Assembly: GCF_001482405.1 (NCBI RefSeq)
Contig: NZ_LPXO01000002.1
Location: 415,023 to 479,022, forward strand
DNA length: 64,000 nt
Source of the DNA: Pseudoponticoccus marisrubri
GTDB lineage: Bacteria > Pseudomonadota > Alphaproteobacteria > Rhodobacterales > Rhodobacteraceae
Reading direction: 5' to 3'
A program made the position numbers and the translations under genes. The notes under the pieces are model-generated. The model searched no databases, was not told the origin of the DNA, and saw only the letters and a list, made by a program, of their open reading frames with translations. This document shows, piece after piece, positions 25,988 to 35,256 of the stretch; position 1 is the stretch's first letter, and every line of letters begins with the position of its first letter.

Positions 25988-26833
25988 TCAGGAGGCGGCG
26001 ATGGCTTCCTGCCGCTGCTCGCCCAGGCCCTGGATGGTCAGTTCCATCACGTCGCCGGGCTTGAGGAAGCGCTGCGGCGACATGCCCATGCCCACGCCCG
26101 AGGGCGTGCCGGTGGCGATGATGTCGCCCGGGACCAGCTTCATGAACTGGCTCATGTAGCTGACGATCTCGGCCACGCCGAAGATCATGTCCGAGGTGTC
26201 GCTGTCCTGCACGGTTTCGCCGTTCAGCTTGAGCGACAGGCCCAGCGTCTGCGGGTCCGGCACCTCGTCGGCGGTCACCAGCCACGGGCCGGTGGGGCCG
26301 AAGGTGGGTGCGGACTTGCCCTTGACCCATTGGCCGCCGCGCTCGATCTGGAAGGCGCGCTCGGACATGTCGTTGATCACGCAGTAGCCCGCCACGTGGC
26401 TCAGCGCGTCGGCCTGCGACACGTAAGAGGCCTCACGGCCGATCACCACGCCCAGCTCGACCTCCCAGTCGGATTTCTCCGAGCCGCGCGGGATCACCAC
26501 CGGGTCGAACGGGCCCGACAGCGCCGAGGTCGCCTTGTTGAAGATGATCGGCTCTTTCGGGGGCTCGGCCCCGGTCTCGGCCGCGTGCTTGGCGTAGTTC
26601 AGCCCGATGCAGTAGAAATTCGGCACCGAGGCAAGGCAGGAGCCGATCCGGCCGGGCTCGGCCACGACGGGCAGGCTGGCGATGTCGAGCGCGCGGATCC
26701 GGTCCAGCGCCTCGAACGAGACCGCGTCGCCGGCGAAATCCGGCACCGCGCCCGACAGGTCACGCACCTGTCCGTCGCTGTCCAGAAGGCCGGGCTTTTC
26801 CTGGCCCGCCGGGCCGAAACGCAACAATTTCAT
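25988..26833 (-). CDS. Fumarylacetoacetate hydrolase family protein (2,4-diketo-3-deoxy-sugar-acid hydrolase-like)
   Basis: 281 residues with the FAH metal site: IGLNYAKHAAE, then the E-x-E of DWEVELGVVIGR and the conserved GYCVINDMSERAFQ and GTPSGVGMG segments. This length and sequence resemble 2,4-diketo-3-deoxy-L-fuconate hydrolase and ureidoglycolate lyase-type proteins, which cleave C-C bonds of beta-diketo acids. In this sugar-acid region, cleavage of a 2,4-diketo-3-deoxy acid to pyruvate plus a hydroxyacid is the most likely job. RBS AGGAAAG. It sits 23 bp after the GntR gene, in the same unit. Confidence 0.85.
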   Translation of the reverse strand: MKLLRFGPAGQEKPGLLDSDGQVRDLSGAVPDFAGDAVSFEALDRIRALDIASLPVVAEPGRIGSCLASVPNFYCIGLNYAKHAAETGAEPPKEPIIFNKATSALSGPFDPVVIPRGSEKSDWEVELGVVIGREASYVSQADALSHVAGYCVINDMSERAFQIERGGQWVKGKSAPTFGPTGPWLVTADEVPDPQTLGLSLKLNGETVQDSDTSDMIFGVAEIVSYMSQFMKLVPGDIIATGTPSGVGMGMSPQRFLKPGDVMELTIQGLGEQRQEAIAAS

Positions 26834-26856
26834 CTAGATATCTTCCTTTCCTGAGT

Positions 26857-27564
26857 TCATTCTGCCGCCTTGCCCATGTCCCGGCCCGGAGGCCGGGATG
26901 CGGCGGGCGACGGGTCTTCGTCTTCGGTCTCGAAGAATTCCCGCACATTGACCAGCAACTGTTCGAGATGCGAGTGAAGATGGTTGCGCACCGCCTGCGC
27001 GTCGCGGGCGCGCAGCCCCTCGACGATGGCGCTGTGCTGCGCCAGCACGCGGTCGCGCGATTTCTTGCGGCTGGCCGATAGGTAGCGCGCGCGCCACAGC
27101 CGCGAGAGGATGGCGCGGTGCGTCTCGGCCAGCACCGCGTTGTTCGAGGCCCGCGCGATGGCCCGGTGGAATTTCATGTCCAGCTCGAACACGTCGATCA
27201 GGTCGAGCGTGTCGTAGCTGGCCGCCATCCGGTCCTGCACGGCCACGATCTCGGCGATCTGCTCTTCGCTGGCGCGCGCGCAGGCCAGCTCGGCCGACAG
27301 CAGCTCCAGTGCCGAGAGCACCTCGATATTGTCGGCCACGTCGCGAAAGCTGGGCTGGGCGACGATCGGGCTGCGCGCCGGACGCAGCACGACCAGCCCC
27401 TCCTTGGCGAGAATGCGGATCGCCTCGCGCATGGGGGTGCGGCTGACGCCGAGCTCGGCCGCGCTGTCGCGCTCCTTGATCGTGGCACCCGGCGGCAGCT
27501 TGCCCCGCAGGATGTCCCGGCGCAGCTGATTCGCGATCTGTTCCGGCAATGTCAGTCCCGGCAT
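26857..27564 (-). CDS. GntR/FadR-type regulator of the sugar-acid regulon
   Basis: 235 residues. N-terminal winged HTH (about 5-70, with LRRDILRGKLPPGATIKERDSAAELGVSRTPMREAIRIL) and a C-terminal FCD helical domain (85-220) with metal-ligand histidines in FHRAIARA and QHSAIVEGL. FCD regulators usually bind a carboxylate through Zn/Ni and are released from DNA by it. Start at ATG 27564; the frame runs further upstream across the operator but is not coding there. A TGGTATACCA palindrome lies 83 bp upstream and recurs at three other promoters of the region. Confidence 0.93.
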   Translation of the reverse strand: MPGLTLPEQIANQLRRDILRGKLPPGATIKERDSAAELGVSRTPMREAIRILAKEGLVVLRPARSPIVAQPSFRDVADNIEVLSALELLSAELACARASEEQIAEIVAVQDRMAASYDTLDLIDVFELDMKFHRAIARASNNAVLAETHRAILSRLWRARYLSASRKKSRDRVLAQHSAIVEGLRARDAQAVRNHLHSHLEQLLVNVREFFETEDEDPSPAASRPPGRDMGKAAE

Positions 27565-27646
27565 GGCGCGACCCGTTCTCCCAGTGATCCAAGGGCCCGC
27601 AGCCCCCGCTCCGCCCCGCGCGGGGCGGCCTCTCATGCGCAAAATC

Positions 27647-27656
27647 TGGTATACCA
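27647..27656. promoter_or_regulatory. GntR operator 1 (TGGTATACCA)
   Basis: Perfect 10-bp palindrome in the divergent spacer between the GntR gene and the TRAP operon, flanked by A-rich sequence. The shape T-GTATAC-A is typical of FadR/VanR-type operators. Confidence 0.8.
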
Positions 27657-27791
27657 AAAATCCTTGCCTGTCGACATGGCATTGGTTAGCGTGGTGCCGC
27701 GACGGTCGAGCAACCGTCACCGCAGGGGCCCCGAAGGCCTTGTCGGGAAACGAGAAAGGCGGCCGGAGGAGGCCGTTCAGGGAGGAATACA

Positions 27792-28811
27792 ATGAAGCTC
27801 AAGTCGATTCTCAAATCGGCGGCCGTGGCGGCTGTTGCCGTCTCCGCATCGGCCGTCGGTGCGCAGGAAGTCACCCTGCGCATCCAGACCCACTATGCCC
27901 CGGAAACCGTGTCCGGCCAGCTGGCCCAGCAATTCGCCGACGATGTCGAGGTGATGTCGGGCGGCGCGATCGATATCGAGATGTTCTTCTCGTCCTCGGT
28001 CGTGGCCTCGGTCGAGACCTTCGACGCCGCGGCCAACGGCATCCTGGACTGCGACATGACCGGCGGCGCCTACCAGACCGGCAAGGACCCGGCGTTCCAG
28101 TTCGTCGGCGACATCATGGGCGGCTACGAGACCCCCTACCAGCAGCTGAGCTGGCTGTATCACGGCGGTGGTCTCGAAGACGCGCAGGAGCTGTACAACA
28201 GCTACAACATGCAGCTGATCGGCTGGTGGGTCTATGGCCAGGAATCGCTGGCCTCGTCCAAGCCGATCCGCAACGTCGACGACTTCAAGGACTGGAAATT
28301 CCGCTCGCCCCCGGGCATGGAGACCAAGATCTTCGAAAAGCTCGGCGCCTCGCCGATCGTGATGGACTTCACCGAGATCTTCACCGCGCTGGAAACGGGC
28401 ATCATCGACGGGGCCGACGCCTCGGGCCTGTCCAACAACGTGGGTCTCGGCCTCTATGACCTGGTCAACCACACCAACTACCCGGGCTTCCACTCGATGC
28501 CCTCCGACCACCTGGCCTGCAACAAGAGCGTCTGGGACGGGCTGAGCGACGCGCATCGCCGCATCATGGACACCGCCATGCAGAAGCTGGCGCTGCAGAC
28601 CGCGCTGACCTTCGAGAAGAAGAACGCCGAAGCCGCCGCGCAGCTGCGCGAGCAGGGCGTGACGCTGCACGCATGGTCGGACGAGGACCTGCAGGCCTTC
28701 CGTGACGCGGCCCAGGCCACCTGGCCGGAATTCGCCACCTCGGATGCCGCCAAGGCGCTGGTCGACAGCCACCTGGGCTATCTCGAGCAGCTGGGCCTCG
28801 TGTCCGAGTAA
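27792..28811 (+). CDS. dctP: TRAP transporter solute-binding protein, DctP family
   Basis: 339 residues with a signal peptide (KSAAVAAVAVSASAVGAQE). The DctP fold is shown by QTHYAPETVSGQLAQQFADDVEVMSGG at the start, KFRSPPGMETKIFEKLGASP with the carboxylate-binding arginine, and GIIDGADASG. It captures an organic acid in the periplasm and hands it to the permeases. The carboxylate arginine and the surrounding catabolic genes point to a sugar acid. RBS GGAGG. A hairpin follows, usual for a highly expressed first gene. Confidence 0.93.
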   Translation: MKLKSILKSAAVAAVAVSASAVGAQEVTLRIQTHYAPETVSGQLAQQFADDVEVMSGGAIDIEMFFSSSVVASVETFDAAANGILDCDMTGGAYQTGKDPAFQFVGDIMGGYETPYQQLSWLYHGGGLEDAQELYNSYNMQLIGWWVYGQESLASSKPIRNVDDFKDWKFRSPPGMETKIFEKLGASPIVMDFTEIFTALETGIIDGADASGLSNNVGLGLYDLVNHTNYPGFHSMPSDHLACNKSVWDGLSDAHRRIMDTAMQKLALQTALTFEKKNAEAAAQLREQGVTLHAWSDEDLQAFRDAAQATWPEFATSDAAKALVDSHLGYLEQLGLVSE

Positions 28812-28829
28812 TCGGAACAGTCTCTGCCG

Positions 28830-28862
28830 CCCCGGCATGGCGCTACGGCGCGCGTGCCGGGG
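28830..28862 (+). terminator. Intercistronic hairpin between dctP and dctQ
   Basis: CCCCGGCA (28830-28837) pairs with TGCCGGGG (28855-28862), followed by CATTCTTTCC. It probably terminates or stabilises most dctP transcripts so that the binding protein is made in excess over the permeases. Confidence 0.65.
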
Positions 28863-28895
28863 CATTCTTTCCTTCACATGTAAGGAACCTGCCCG

Positions 28896-29711
28896 ATGGA
28901 GACGCAATCCGTCTGGCTGGGCCCCGCCCGCCAGCCTGTCCGCCTGCTGATGGTCCTGTTCACCGCGGCAAGCCTGCTGCTTGTCGGTGCGCTGTTCATC
29001 GCCGCGATGTTCTTCGACTCCGCCATCGGCATGCACCAGATGCTGCGCCCCGAGGGCCGCGCGCTGGTCTACCTGACCCATGTCGCGGTGTTCGGCGCCA
29101 TCTTTCTTGCCGCGCTCTACCTGTCGGACACGCAGGGCAGCATCGAGCCGAAGCCCGAGGGGTTCTTCGACATCGTCTCGCTGGTCTGTTCGCGGATCTC
29201 GATGATCTCGATCGTGCTGCTGGTCTTCGTGATGTTCTACGAGGTGGTCGCCCGCTACGTCTTTGAAAAGCCGACACTCTGGGCGAACGAGCTGTCGCTG
29301 TGGATCGCCGGTTTCCTGTTCCTGCTGGCCGGGCTCTACGCCATGCAGCAGCGCAGCCATATCCGCATCTACATCATCTACGACCTGATGCCGCGCTGGA
29401 TGCGCAAGCTGTCGGACTGCATCTCGGTCGCGCTGATCTGGGCCTTCACGCTGGCGCTGATGTGGGGCGGCTACAACGAGGCGCGCGACAAGTTCCTGCG
29501 CTGGGAAGCCTTCGGCACCGCGTGGGATCCACCGATCCCCGCCACGATCAAGCCCGCCATCCTGATCATCATCCTGATGGTTGCCATACAGGCCCTGTCG
29601 AACCTCATCGCCGACTGGAACAAGGCGCCCGAAAGCCACAGCCCCGCAGATGACATCGACGAGGAAGAGATCGCGATGCTGCGCCGCAACCTGCAAAAGG
29701 ACGACGACTGA
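28896..29711 (+). CDS. dctQ: TRAP transporter small permease, long form
   Basis: 271 residues, about 80-100 longer than common DctQ proteins. The extra N-terminal part (about 1-75) holds two additional hydrophobic helices (LLMVLFTAASLLLVGALFIA and ALVYLTHVAVFGAIFLAALYL). The DctQ core follows, with EVVARYVFEKPTLWANELSLW, the conserved W-NE segment, and the final helix AILIIILMVAIQAL. An acidic C-terminal tail ends DDD. It forms the membrane complex with DctM. Overlaps dctM by 1 bp (TGATG). Confidence 0.9.
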   Translation: METQSVWLGPARQPVRLLMVLFTAASLLLVGALFIAAMFFDSAIGMHQMLRPEGRALVYLTHVAVFGAIFLAALYLSDTQGSIEPKPEGFFDIVSLVCSRISMISIVLLVFVMFYEVVARYVFEKPTLWANELSLWIAGFLFLLAGLYAMQQRSHIRIYIIYDLMPRWMRKLSDCISVALIWAFTLALMWGGYNEARDKFLRWEAFGTAWDPPIPATIKPAILIIILMVAIQALSNLIADWNKAPESHSPADDIDEEEIAMLRRNLQKDDD

Positions 29712-31303
29712 TGGACATCGGCACGCTGAGCCTGATCCTGCTACTGGCGATGTTCGCCCTGCTGGCGATCGGGATGCCGTTGGGCTTCGCCTCGGCCTTC
29801 CTGGCCGTGGCGACGCTGCTGATGAAATTCGGCCCCGACCTGCTGTTTGGACGCTTCGGCATGGGGCCGCTGAACGTGCTGGGCCAGGCCGTCTACCGGC
29901 AGATGACGAACTACGTCCTGATATCGGTGCCATTGTTCATATTCATGGCCGCGTTGCTGGAACGGTCCGGCATCGCGCGCGACATGTATTCGTCGCTCAA
30001 TGTCTGGCTCAGCCGGATGCGCGGCGGCATCGCGGTGGTGACCTCGGTCATGGCGGTCATCATGGCGGCCATGTCGGGCATCATCGGCGGCGAGGTCGTG
30101 CTGCTGGGCCTGATCGCCCTGCCCCAGATGCTGCGGCTGGGCTATGACCAGAACCTCGCCATCGGGACGATCTGCGCCTCGGGCAGCCTGGGCACCATGA
30201 TCCCGCCCTCGATCGTGCTGATCTTCTACGGGCTGGTGACCGAGACCTCGATCAAGGCGCTGTTCACCGCCTCCTTCCTGCCGGGCTTCATGCTGGCCTC
30301 GTTCTTCATCATCTACATCATCATCCGCGCCAACCTGCGCCCCGATCAGGCCCCCCTGCCCGAACCGGCCGAGGGCGATCCCGAGGGCCGCGAGAAGGGG
30401 CTGATGTTCCTGGGCTTCCTGTCGCGGCTGGGCCTGTGGGTGACCGGGGTGATGGTGCTGCGCGCGCTGTTCTTCACCGCCACCGGCAGCAACGCGGTGA
30501 CCGAGGGGGTCGACCCGATCCCGCTGGGCATGGTGTCGGACATCCCCTGGATCGTGGGTGCCTTCGGCGTCTTCGCGCTGATCGCCTTCGTGCTGGTCGG
30601 GCGCGAGCGCACCGCCCGCGGCTGGGAGATGGGCAAGGGCCTCGTGGCGCCGATCATCGTGATCGGCGTGGTGCTGGGCTCGATCTACGGTGGCATCACC
30701 GGCATCACCGAGGCGGCCGGCATGGGTGTGGTCGCGGTCTTCGTGATCGGCCTGATCCGGCGCGAGATGACCTTCGACATCGTGTGGGACGCGGTGATGC
30801 GCACGCTGAAATCCACCGGCACGATCATCTGGGTGACCATCGGCGCCGCCTCTCTTGCCGCGGCCTACACGCTGGCGGGCGGCCCGACCTACGTGGCCAA
30901 CATGATCGTGGGCGCCGACATGCCGACCATGAGCATCATCCTGGTGATGATGCTGGTCTTCCTGATCATGGGCATGTTCATGGACTGGGTCGGCATCGTG
31001 CTGCTGATCATGCCGGTCTTTCTGCCCATCGTGACGCGGCTGCCCGCCGAAGAGATCGGCTGGTTCGGCTCGGTCGACCCGCGTCTGGTGCCGGTCTGGT
31101 TCGGCGTTGTGTTCTGCATGAACATGCAGGTGTCCTTCCTGTCGCCACCTTTCGGCCCGGCGGCCTTCTACCTCAAGTCGGTGGCGCCGGCGCATATCTC
31201 GCTGACTGACATCTTCCGCGGCTTCCTGCCCTTCATCGCGCTGCAGCTTCTGGCGCTGTCGGTGCTGCTGGCCTGGCCGCCGATCGTCACGCTCTTCCTC
31301 TGA
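29711..31303 (+). CDS. dctM: TRAP transporter large permease
   Basis: 530 residues, longer than the usual 425-440 because of an insertion of about 90 residues (about 205-300) with an extra soluble loop and helices. DctM landmarks are GMPLGFASAFLA, the GSLGTMIPPSIVLIFYGLVTETS segment, and the C-terminal GMFMDWVGIVLLIMPVFLPI and NMQVSFLSPPFGPAAFYLKS. It is the sodium-coupled permease. Together with the long DctQ it marks a distinct TRAP subfamily. Substrate probably a sugar acid. Confidence 0.92.
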   Translation: MDIGTLSLILLLAMFALLAIGMPLGFASAFLAVATLLMKFGPDLLFGRFGMGPLNVLGQAVYRQMTNYVLISVPLFIFMAALLERSGIARDMYSSLNVWLSRMRGGIAVVTSVMAVIMAAMSGIIGGEVVLLGLIALPQMLRLGYDQNLAIGTICASGSLGTMIPPSIVLIFYGLVTETSIKALFTASFLPGFMLASFFIIYIIIRANLRPDQAPLPEPAEGDPEGREKGLMFLGFLSRLGLWVTGVMVLRALFFTATGSNAVTEGVDPIPLGMVSDIPWIVGAFGVFALIAFVLVGRERTARGWEMGKGLVAPIIVIGVVLGSIYGGITGITEAAGMGVVAVFVIGLIRREMTFDIVWDAVMRTLKSTGTIIWVTIGAASLAAAYTLAGGPTYVANMIVGADMPTMSIILVMMLVFLIMGMFMDWVGIVLLIMPVFLPIVTRLPAEEIGWFGSVDPRLVPVWFGVVFCMNMQVSFLSPPFGPAAFYLKSVAPAHISLTDIFRGFLPFIALQLLALSVLLAWPPIVTLFL

Positions 31304-31436
31304 GAAGGGCCTTGCGGCCGGGACGTGCGTGACGCGCCCCGGCCCGCCTCCGCACCCGGCGCCCGTCACGGCGCCCCGTGCCGGACCCGGGACAGCCCGC
31401 CTGCCCCGACGCCGCCACCCACCGGGAGGAGCTTTC

Positions 31437-32387
31437 ATGCCGCTTGTGCTCAGTGACACGCAGATCCGCCAGTTCGAGACCGAGGGCTACCTGGTCATCG
31501 AGGACGTGCTGCCCCGCCCCGTGCTGGACGCGGTGCGCCACGAATATGCTGAACTGCTCGACAGGCTCTATGCCGGCTGGCAGGCCGAGGGCCGTGTGCC
31601 CCCGGGCGAAGGGCTCGATTTCTGGCAGAAGCTGCTGGTCTCCTATCGCGCGGGCTGCGACTGGTTCCAGCCGATGGACATCTCGCTGCCCGGCGGCGAG
31701 ATCAGCGCCGACACCCCGTTCCATTTCGGCCCCGCCGTCTTCGACATGATCACCGCGCCGCGTCTGCTGGATCTTGTCGAGGACCTGATCGGCCCCGAGA
31801 TCACCTCCAACCCGATCCAGCATGTCCGGCTCAAGCCCCCGGCCGAGACGCTGCGCGGCGACGAGGCGCGCGCCCATGTCATGGCGACCGACTGGCACCA
31901 GGACCGCGCCGTAGCCCATGAAGAGGGCGACGCCACCACGATGGTCACGGTCTGGCTGGCGATCTCGGACGCGACCGAGGAGAACGGCTGCCTGCAGGTC
32001 GTGCCCGGCATCCCGCGCATGTACCCGCATTGCCCCAGGCGCCAGACCGCCATCGCCGATGGCTATCTCGACGAGAGCCGCGCCATCGCGCTGCCGGTAC
32101 GGACGGGCGGCGCGGTACTGTTCCACCCGCTGACGCCGCACAGTTCTCTCGATAATTGCTCCGGAGATTTCCGCTGGAGCTTCGACATCCGCTACAATGT
32201 GACCGGCCAGCCCACGGGCCGCGCGCATTTCCCCGCCTTCACCGCACGCTCGCACGCGGCACCCGCGACCGCGCTGCGGGACTGGCGCGCCTGGCGCGGG
32301 CTCTGGGAAGAGGCGCGGGCGCGGCTCGCCCCGGCGCCGCATATCCCGATCCACCGCTGGCAGCACGACGCGCCCGCCTGCGCCTGA
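31437..32387 (+). CDS. Phytanoyl-CoA dioxygenase (PhyH) family protein
   Basis: 316 residues. Fe(II)/2-oxoglutarate oxygenase site: H154 and D156 in DWHQDRAVAH, a distal histidine in FHPLTPHSSLDN, and the 2-oxoglutarate arginine in FRWSFDIRYN. These enzymes hydroxylate an alkyl carbon with 2-oxoglutarate and oxygen; members act on small polar molecules (ectoine, phosphonates, betaine-like compounds) as well as phytanoyl-CoA. Start at ATG 31437 with GGGAGGAG. Placement directly after the TRAP genes suggests it may act first on the imported compound. Substrate unknown. Confidence 0.87.
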   Translation: MPLVLSDTQIRQFETEGYLVIEDVLPRPVLDAVRHEYAELLDRLYAGWQAEGRVPPGEGLDFWQKLLVSYRAGCDWFQPMDISLPGGEISADTPFHFGPAVFDMITAPRLLDLVEDLIGPEITSNPIQHVRLKPPAETLRGDEARAHVMATDWHQDRAVAHEEGDATTMVTVWLAISDATEENGCLQVVPGIPRMYPHCPRRQTAIADGYLDESRAIALPVRTGGAVLFHPLTPHSSLDNCSGDFRWSFDIRYNVTGQPTGRAHFPAFTARSHAAPATALRDWRAWRGLWEEARARLAPAPHIPIHRWQHDAPACA

Positions 32388-32504
32388 CCCTTTTGTCCGT
32401 CCCGCCCCGGGCGTAGACAGGGCACACCCGACCTCAGGCCGTTCCCGGCCCGCCCTGCCGTGGGGCACCCCAACCAACCCGCAATCATTCGAGACGAGAC
32501 CGCC

Positions 32505-33995
32505 ATGAAAACCGTCAGACTTTCCGAGGCCGACAATGTCGTCACCGCCACCGTGCCGCTGGAGATCGGCACCGAGGGGGCGACGCAGCTGATCCCGCGC
32601 GGTCACAAGATGGCCGCCACGGACATTGCCAAGGGGCAGCCGGTGCTGAAATACGCGCAGGTCATCGGCTATGCCGCCGAGGACATCGCCGCGGGCGCCC
32701 ATGTGCACAGCCACAATCTCGACTTCCGCAATGTCGATACCGAGTACGAGTTCGGCACCAATCTGCGCCCCGTGACGCCGGCCTCGGAGCCCGACATGTT
32801 CCAGGGCTATCGCCGGCCCTCGGGCCGGGTGGGCACGCGCAATTACATCGCGGTGCTGACCTCGGTGAACTGCTCGGCCACGGCCGCGCGCCAGATCGCG
32901 GCCCATTTCACCCCCGACACGCTGGCCGCCTATCCCAATGTCGATGGCGTGGCGGCCTTCGTGCACGGCACCGGTTGCGGCATGGCCGGCGATGGCGAAG
33001 GGTTCGAGGCGCTGCAGCGCGTCATGTGGGGCTATGCCCGCAATCCCAACGTGGGCGGCGTGCTGATGGCGGGGCTGGGCTGCGAGATGAACCAGATCGA
33101 CTGGCTGGTCGAGGCCTACGGGCTGACGCCGGGCCCGCTCTTCCAGTCGATGAACATCCAGGACGTGGGCGGGCTGCGCAAGACGATCGAGCTGGGCATC
33201 GCCAAGATCGAGGCCATGCTGCCCGTGGTGAACGAGGCGCGGCGCGAACCCTGCCCCGCCTCCGAGCTGATGGTGGCGCTGCAATGCGGCGGCTCGGATG
33301 CCTGGTCGGGGATCACCGCGAACCCGGCGGTGGGCCATGCCTGCGACCTGCTGGTGGCGCAGGGCGGCACCGGCGTGCTGGCCGAGACGCCCGAGATCTA
33401 CGGGGCCGAGCACCTGCTGACCGCGCGGGCCGCCACGCCCGAGGTGGGCGGGAAGCTGATCGAGCTGATCCGCTGGTGGGAGGATTACACCGCCCGCAAC
33501 AAGGGCACGATGGACAACAACCCCTCGCCCGGCAACAAGAAGGGTGGGCTGACCACGATCCTCGAGAAATCGCTGGGCGCGGCGGCCAAGGGCGGCACCA
33601 CGCCGCTGACCGGCGTCTATAAATATGCCGAGCCGGTCACCGCGAAGGGTTTCACCTTCATGGACAGTCCGGGCTACGACCCCGCCTCGGTCACCGGGCA
33701 GATCGCCTCGGGCTGCAACCTCGTGTGCTTCACCACCGGGCGTGGCTCGGCCTTCGGGGCCAAGCCCAGCCCCTCGATGAAGATCGCGACCAACAGCGAG
33801 ATGTATCGCCGGATGACCGAGGACATGGATCTCGATGCCGGGCGCATCCTGAGCGAGGGGCTGTCCGTCGAAGAGGTCGGCCGCGAGATCTACGAGACCT
33901 GGCTGCGCGTGGCCAGCGGCGAGATGACCAAGTCCGAAGCGCAGGGCCTGGGCGATTACGAGTTCGTGCCCTGGCAGATCGGAGCCGTGATGTGA
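32505..33995 (+). CDS. UxaA family hydro-lyase (altronate/galactarate dehydratase type)
   Basis: 496 residues: an N-terminal SAF domain (about 1-95, with GHKMAATDIAKGQPVLKYAQVIG and AHVHSHN) fused to the C-terminal catalytic domain starting with GYRRPSGRVGTRNYIAVLTSVNCSA. Cysteines in CSATAARQI, GTGCGMAG, LGCEMN and SGCNLVCFT could serve iron binding as in altronate dehydratase. It removes water from a hexonate or aldarate to give a 2-keto-3-deoxy acid. Substrate within the family is not decided. Start at ATG 32505. Two pairs of palindromes follow in the spacer. Confidence 0.92.
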   Translation: MKTVRLSEADNVVTATVPLEIGTEGATQLIPRGHKMAATDIAKGQPVLKYAQVIGYAAEDIAAGAHVHSHNLDFRNVDTEYEFGTNLRPVTPASEPDMFQGYRRPSGRVGTRNYIAVLTSVNCSATAARQIAAHFTPDTLAAYPNVDGVAAFVHGTGCGMAGDGEGFEALQRVMWGYARNPNVGGVLMAGLGCEMNQIDWLVEAYGLTPGPLFQSMNIQDVGGLRKTIELGIAKIEAMLPVVNEARREPCPASELMVALQCGGSDAWSGITANPAVGHACDLLVAQGGTGVLAETPEIYGAEHLLTARAATPEVGGKLIELIRWWEDYTARNKGTMDNNPSPGNKKGGLTTILEKSLGAAAKGGTTPLTGVYKYAEPVTAKGFTFMDSPGYDPASVTGQIASGCNLVCFTTGRGSAFGAKPSPSMKIATNSEMYRRMTEDMDLDAGRILSEGLSVEEVGREIYETWLRVASGEMTKSEAQGLGDYEFVPWQIGAVM

Positions 33996-34014
33996 TGCGC
34001 CGGGGCGGGACGGA

Positions 34015-34058
34015 CAAATTTCTTCGAAGAAATTTGCAACGATTTTCCAAAATCGTTG
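34015..34058. repeat. Paired 22-bp palindromes, copy 1
   Basis: Two abutting units: 34015-34036, a perfect palindrome with half-site CAAATTTCTTC, and 34037-34058, 10-bp arms CAACGATTTT/AAAATCGTTG with a CC centre. Both begin CAA and end TTG. Starts 20 bp after the uxaA-type stop; followed by GGGCGCCCGG. Confidence 0.9.
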
Positions 34059-34121
34059 GGCGCCCGGCCGTGCCATCGCGCACCGTCCTGCCCTTGGCGC
34101 GGGCCCTTGCCACCTGCGCCT

Positions 34122-34165
34122 CAAATGTCTTGCAAGACATTTGCAAGATCCTTCGAAGGATCTTG
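34122..34165. repeat. Paired 22-bp palindromes, copy 2
   Basis: Two abutting perfect palindromes: 34122-34143 with half-site CAAATGTCTTG, and 34144-34165 with half-site CAAGATCCTTC. Ends 23 bp before the next start codon; followed by GCCGCCCGG. Same layout as copy 1 but different sequence. Confidence 0.9.
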
Positions 34166-34188
34166 GCCGCCCGGATCGGAGCGTGCGC

Positions 34189-35256
34189 ATGACCCCACTG
34201 CCCGTCTGCGTCATCGGCGGCGGTGCCATCGGGCGGCGCCATGTCGAAGTCGTCACACGGTGTGACCGCACCCGCCTGAGCGCGGTGGTGGAGTCTGATC
34301 CCGCGACCCGCGCCGATCTGGCCGCTTCGGGCTTGCCGGTCGCGGCCGAACTCGACGCGGTGGACCCGGAGACCCGGGCGGCGATCATCGCCACGCCCAC
34401 CGCCGCGCATCTGCCCGTCGCGCAGGCCTGCCTGGCCCGCGGCTGGCCGATCATCGTCGAGAAACCGCTTGCCGGCACCCCGGCCGAGGCTGAGCAGCTG
34501 CTGACCGAGGCCGCGCGTCTGGGCCTGCCGCTCTTCACCGGCCATCACCGCCGCTGTCATCCCTTCACCGCCGCCGCTCGCGATGCCCTGCCCGGGATCG
34601 GCATGCCGGTCGGCATCCAGGGGCTCTGGGCGCTGCGCAAGCATGACAGCTATTACGAGGCGGAGTGGCGCCGGCAGCCGGGGCATGGTCCGCTGATGAG
34701 CAACATGTCGCATGAGTTCGACCTCATGCGTTTCCTCTTGGGCGAGATCACCGAGGTGAGCGCGCTGACCTCCTCGGCGCAGCGCGGCTTTGTGATCGAG
34801 GACAGCGCGGCGCTGACCCTGCGCTTCGCCAATGGCGCGCTGGGATCCTTCCTGATCACGGATGCCGCCGCCTCGCCTTGGGCCTTCGAGGCCGCCAGCG
34901 CCGAGAACCCGTCCATCGCGGGCAGCGGCGCGGATTACCTGCGCATCGTCGGCACCGAGGGGGCGCTGGCCTTCCCCTCGCTCACCATCTGGGGTCGCGC
35001 CGGCCCGGGCGAGATCGAGTGGTCGCGCCCGCTGGCCCGCCGGGCCGGTCCCGGTTTCGCGCCCATCGACCCGCTGGAGGCACAGGTGGCGCGGTTTGCC
35101 GCGGTGGTCGCCGGCGGCACCGACCCGGTGCTCTGCACCGGCGCGGACGGGTGCGCGGCGCTGCGCCTGACGCTTGCCGCCGCGCTTTCGGCCCAAACGG
35201 GACGGCCGGTCCGGCCGGAAGACGTCCCTGACAGCTATAACGGAGTGACGACATGA
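34189..35256 (+). CDS. Gfo/Idh/MocA family oxidoreductase
   Basis: 355 residues. N-terminal Rossmann fold with VIGGGAIGRRHVEVV, the EKPL motif (VEKPLAGT) whose lysine is catalytic, and a C-terminal Gfo/Idh domain with the SNMSHEFDLMRFLLGE segment (second catalytic histidine). It reversibly oxidises a hydroxyl of a sugar, inositol or sugar acid with NAD(P). ATG 34189 is close behind the second palindrome pair and lacks a strong ribosome binding site. The next gene overlaps by 4 bp (ATGA). Confidence 0.9.
   Translation: MTPLPVCVIGGGAIGRRHVEVVTRCDRTRLSAVVESDPATRADLAASGLPVAAELDAVDPETRAAIIATPTAAHLPVAQACLARGWPIIVEKPLAGTPAEAEQLLTEAARLGLPLFTGHHRRCHPFTAAARDALPGIGMPVGIQGLWALRKHDSYYEAEWRRQPGHGPLMSNMSHEFDLMRFLLGEITEVSALTSSAQRGFVIEDSAALTLRFANGALGSFLITDAAASPWAFEAASAENPSIAGSGADYLRIVGTEGALAFPSLTIWGRAGPGEIEWSRPLARRAGPGFAPIDPLEAQVARFAAVVAGGTDPVLCTGADGCAALRLTLAAALSAQTGRPVRPEDVPDSYNGVTT

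Noticed and set aside
31287..34538. Open frame of more than 1,000 codons antisense to the PhyH, UxaA and Gfo-type genes
   Set aside because: Composition is that of reversed GC-rich coding sequence, and three genes with clear motifs lie on the plus strand.
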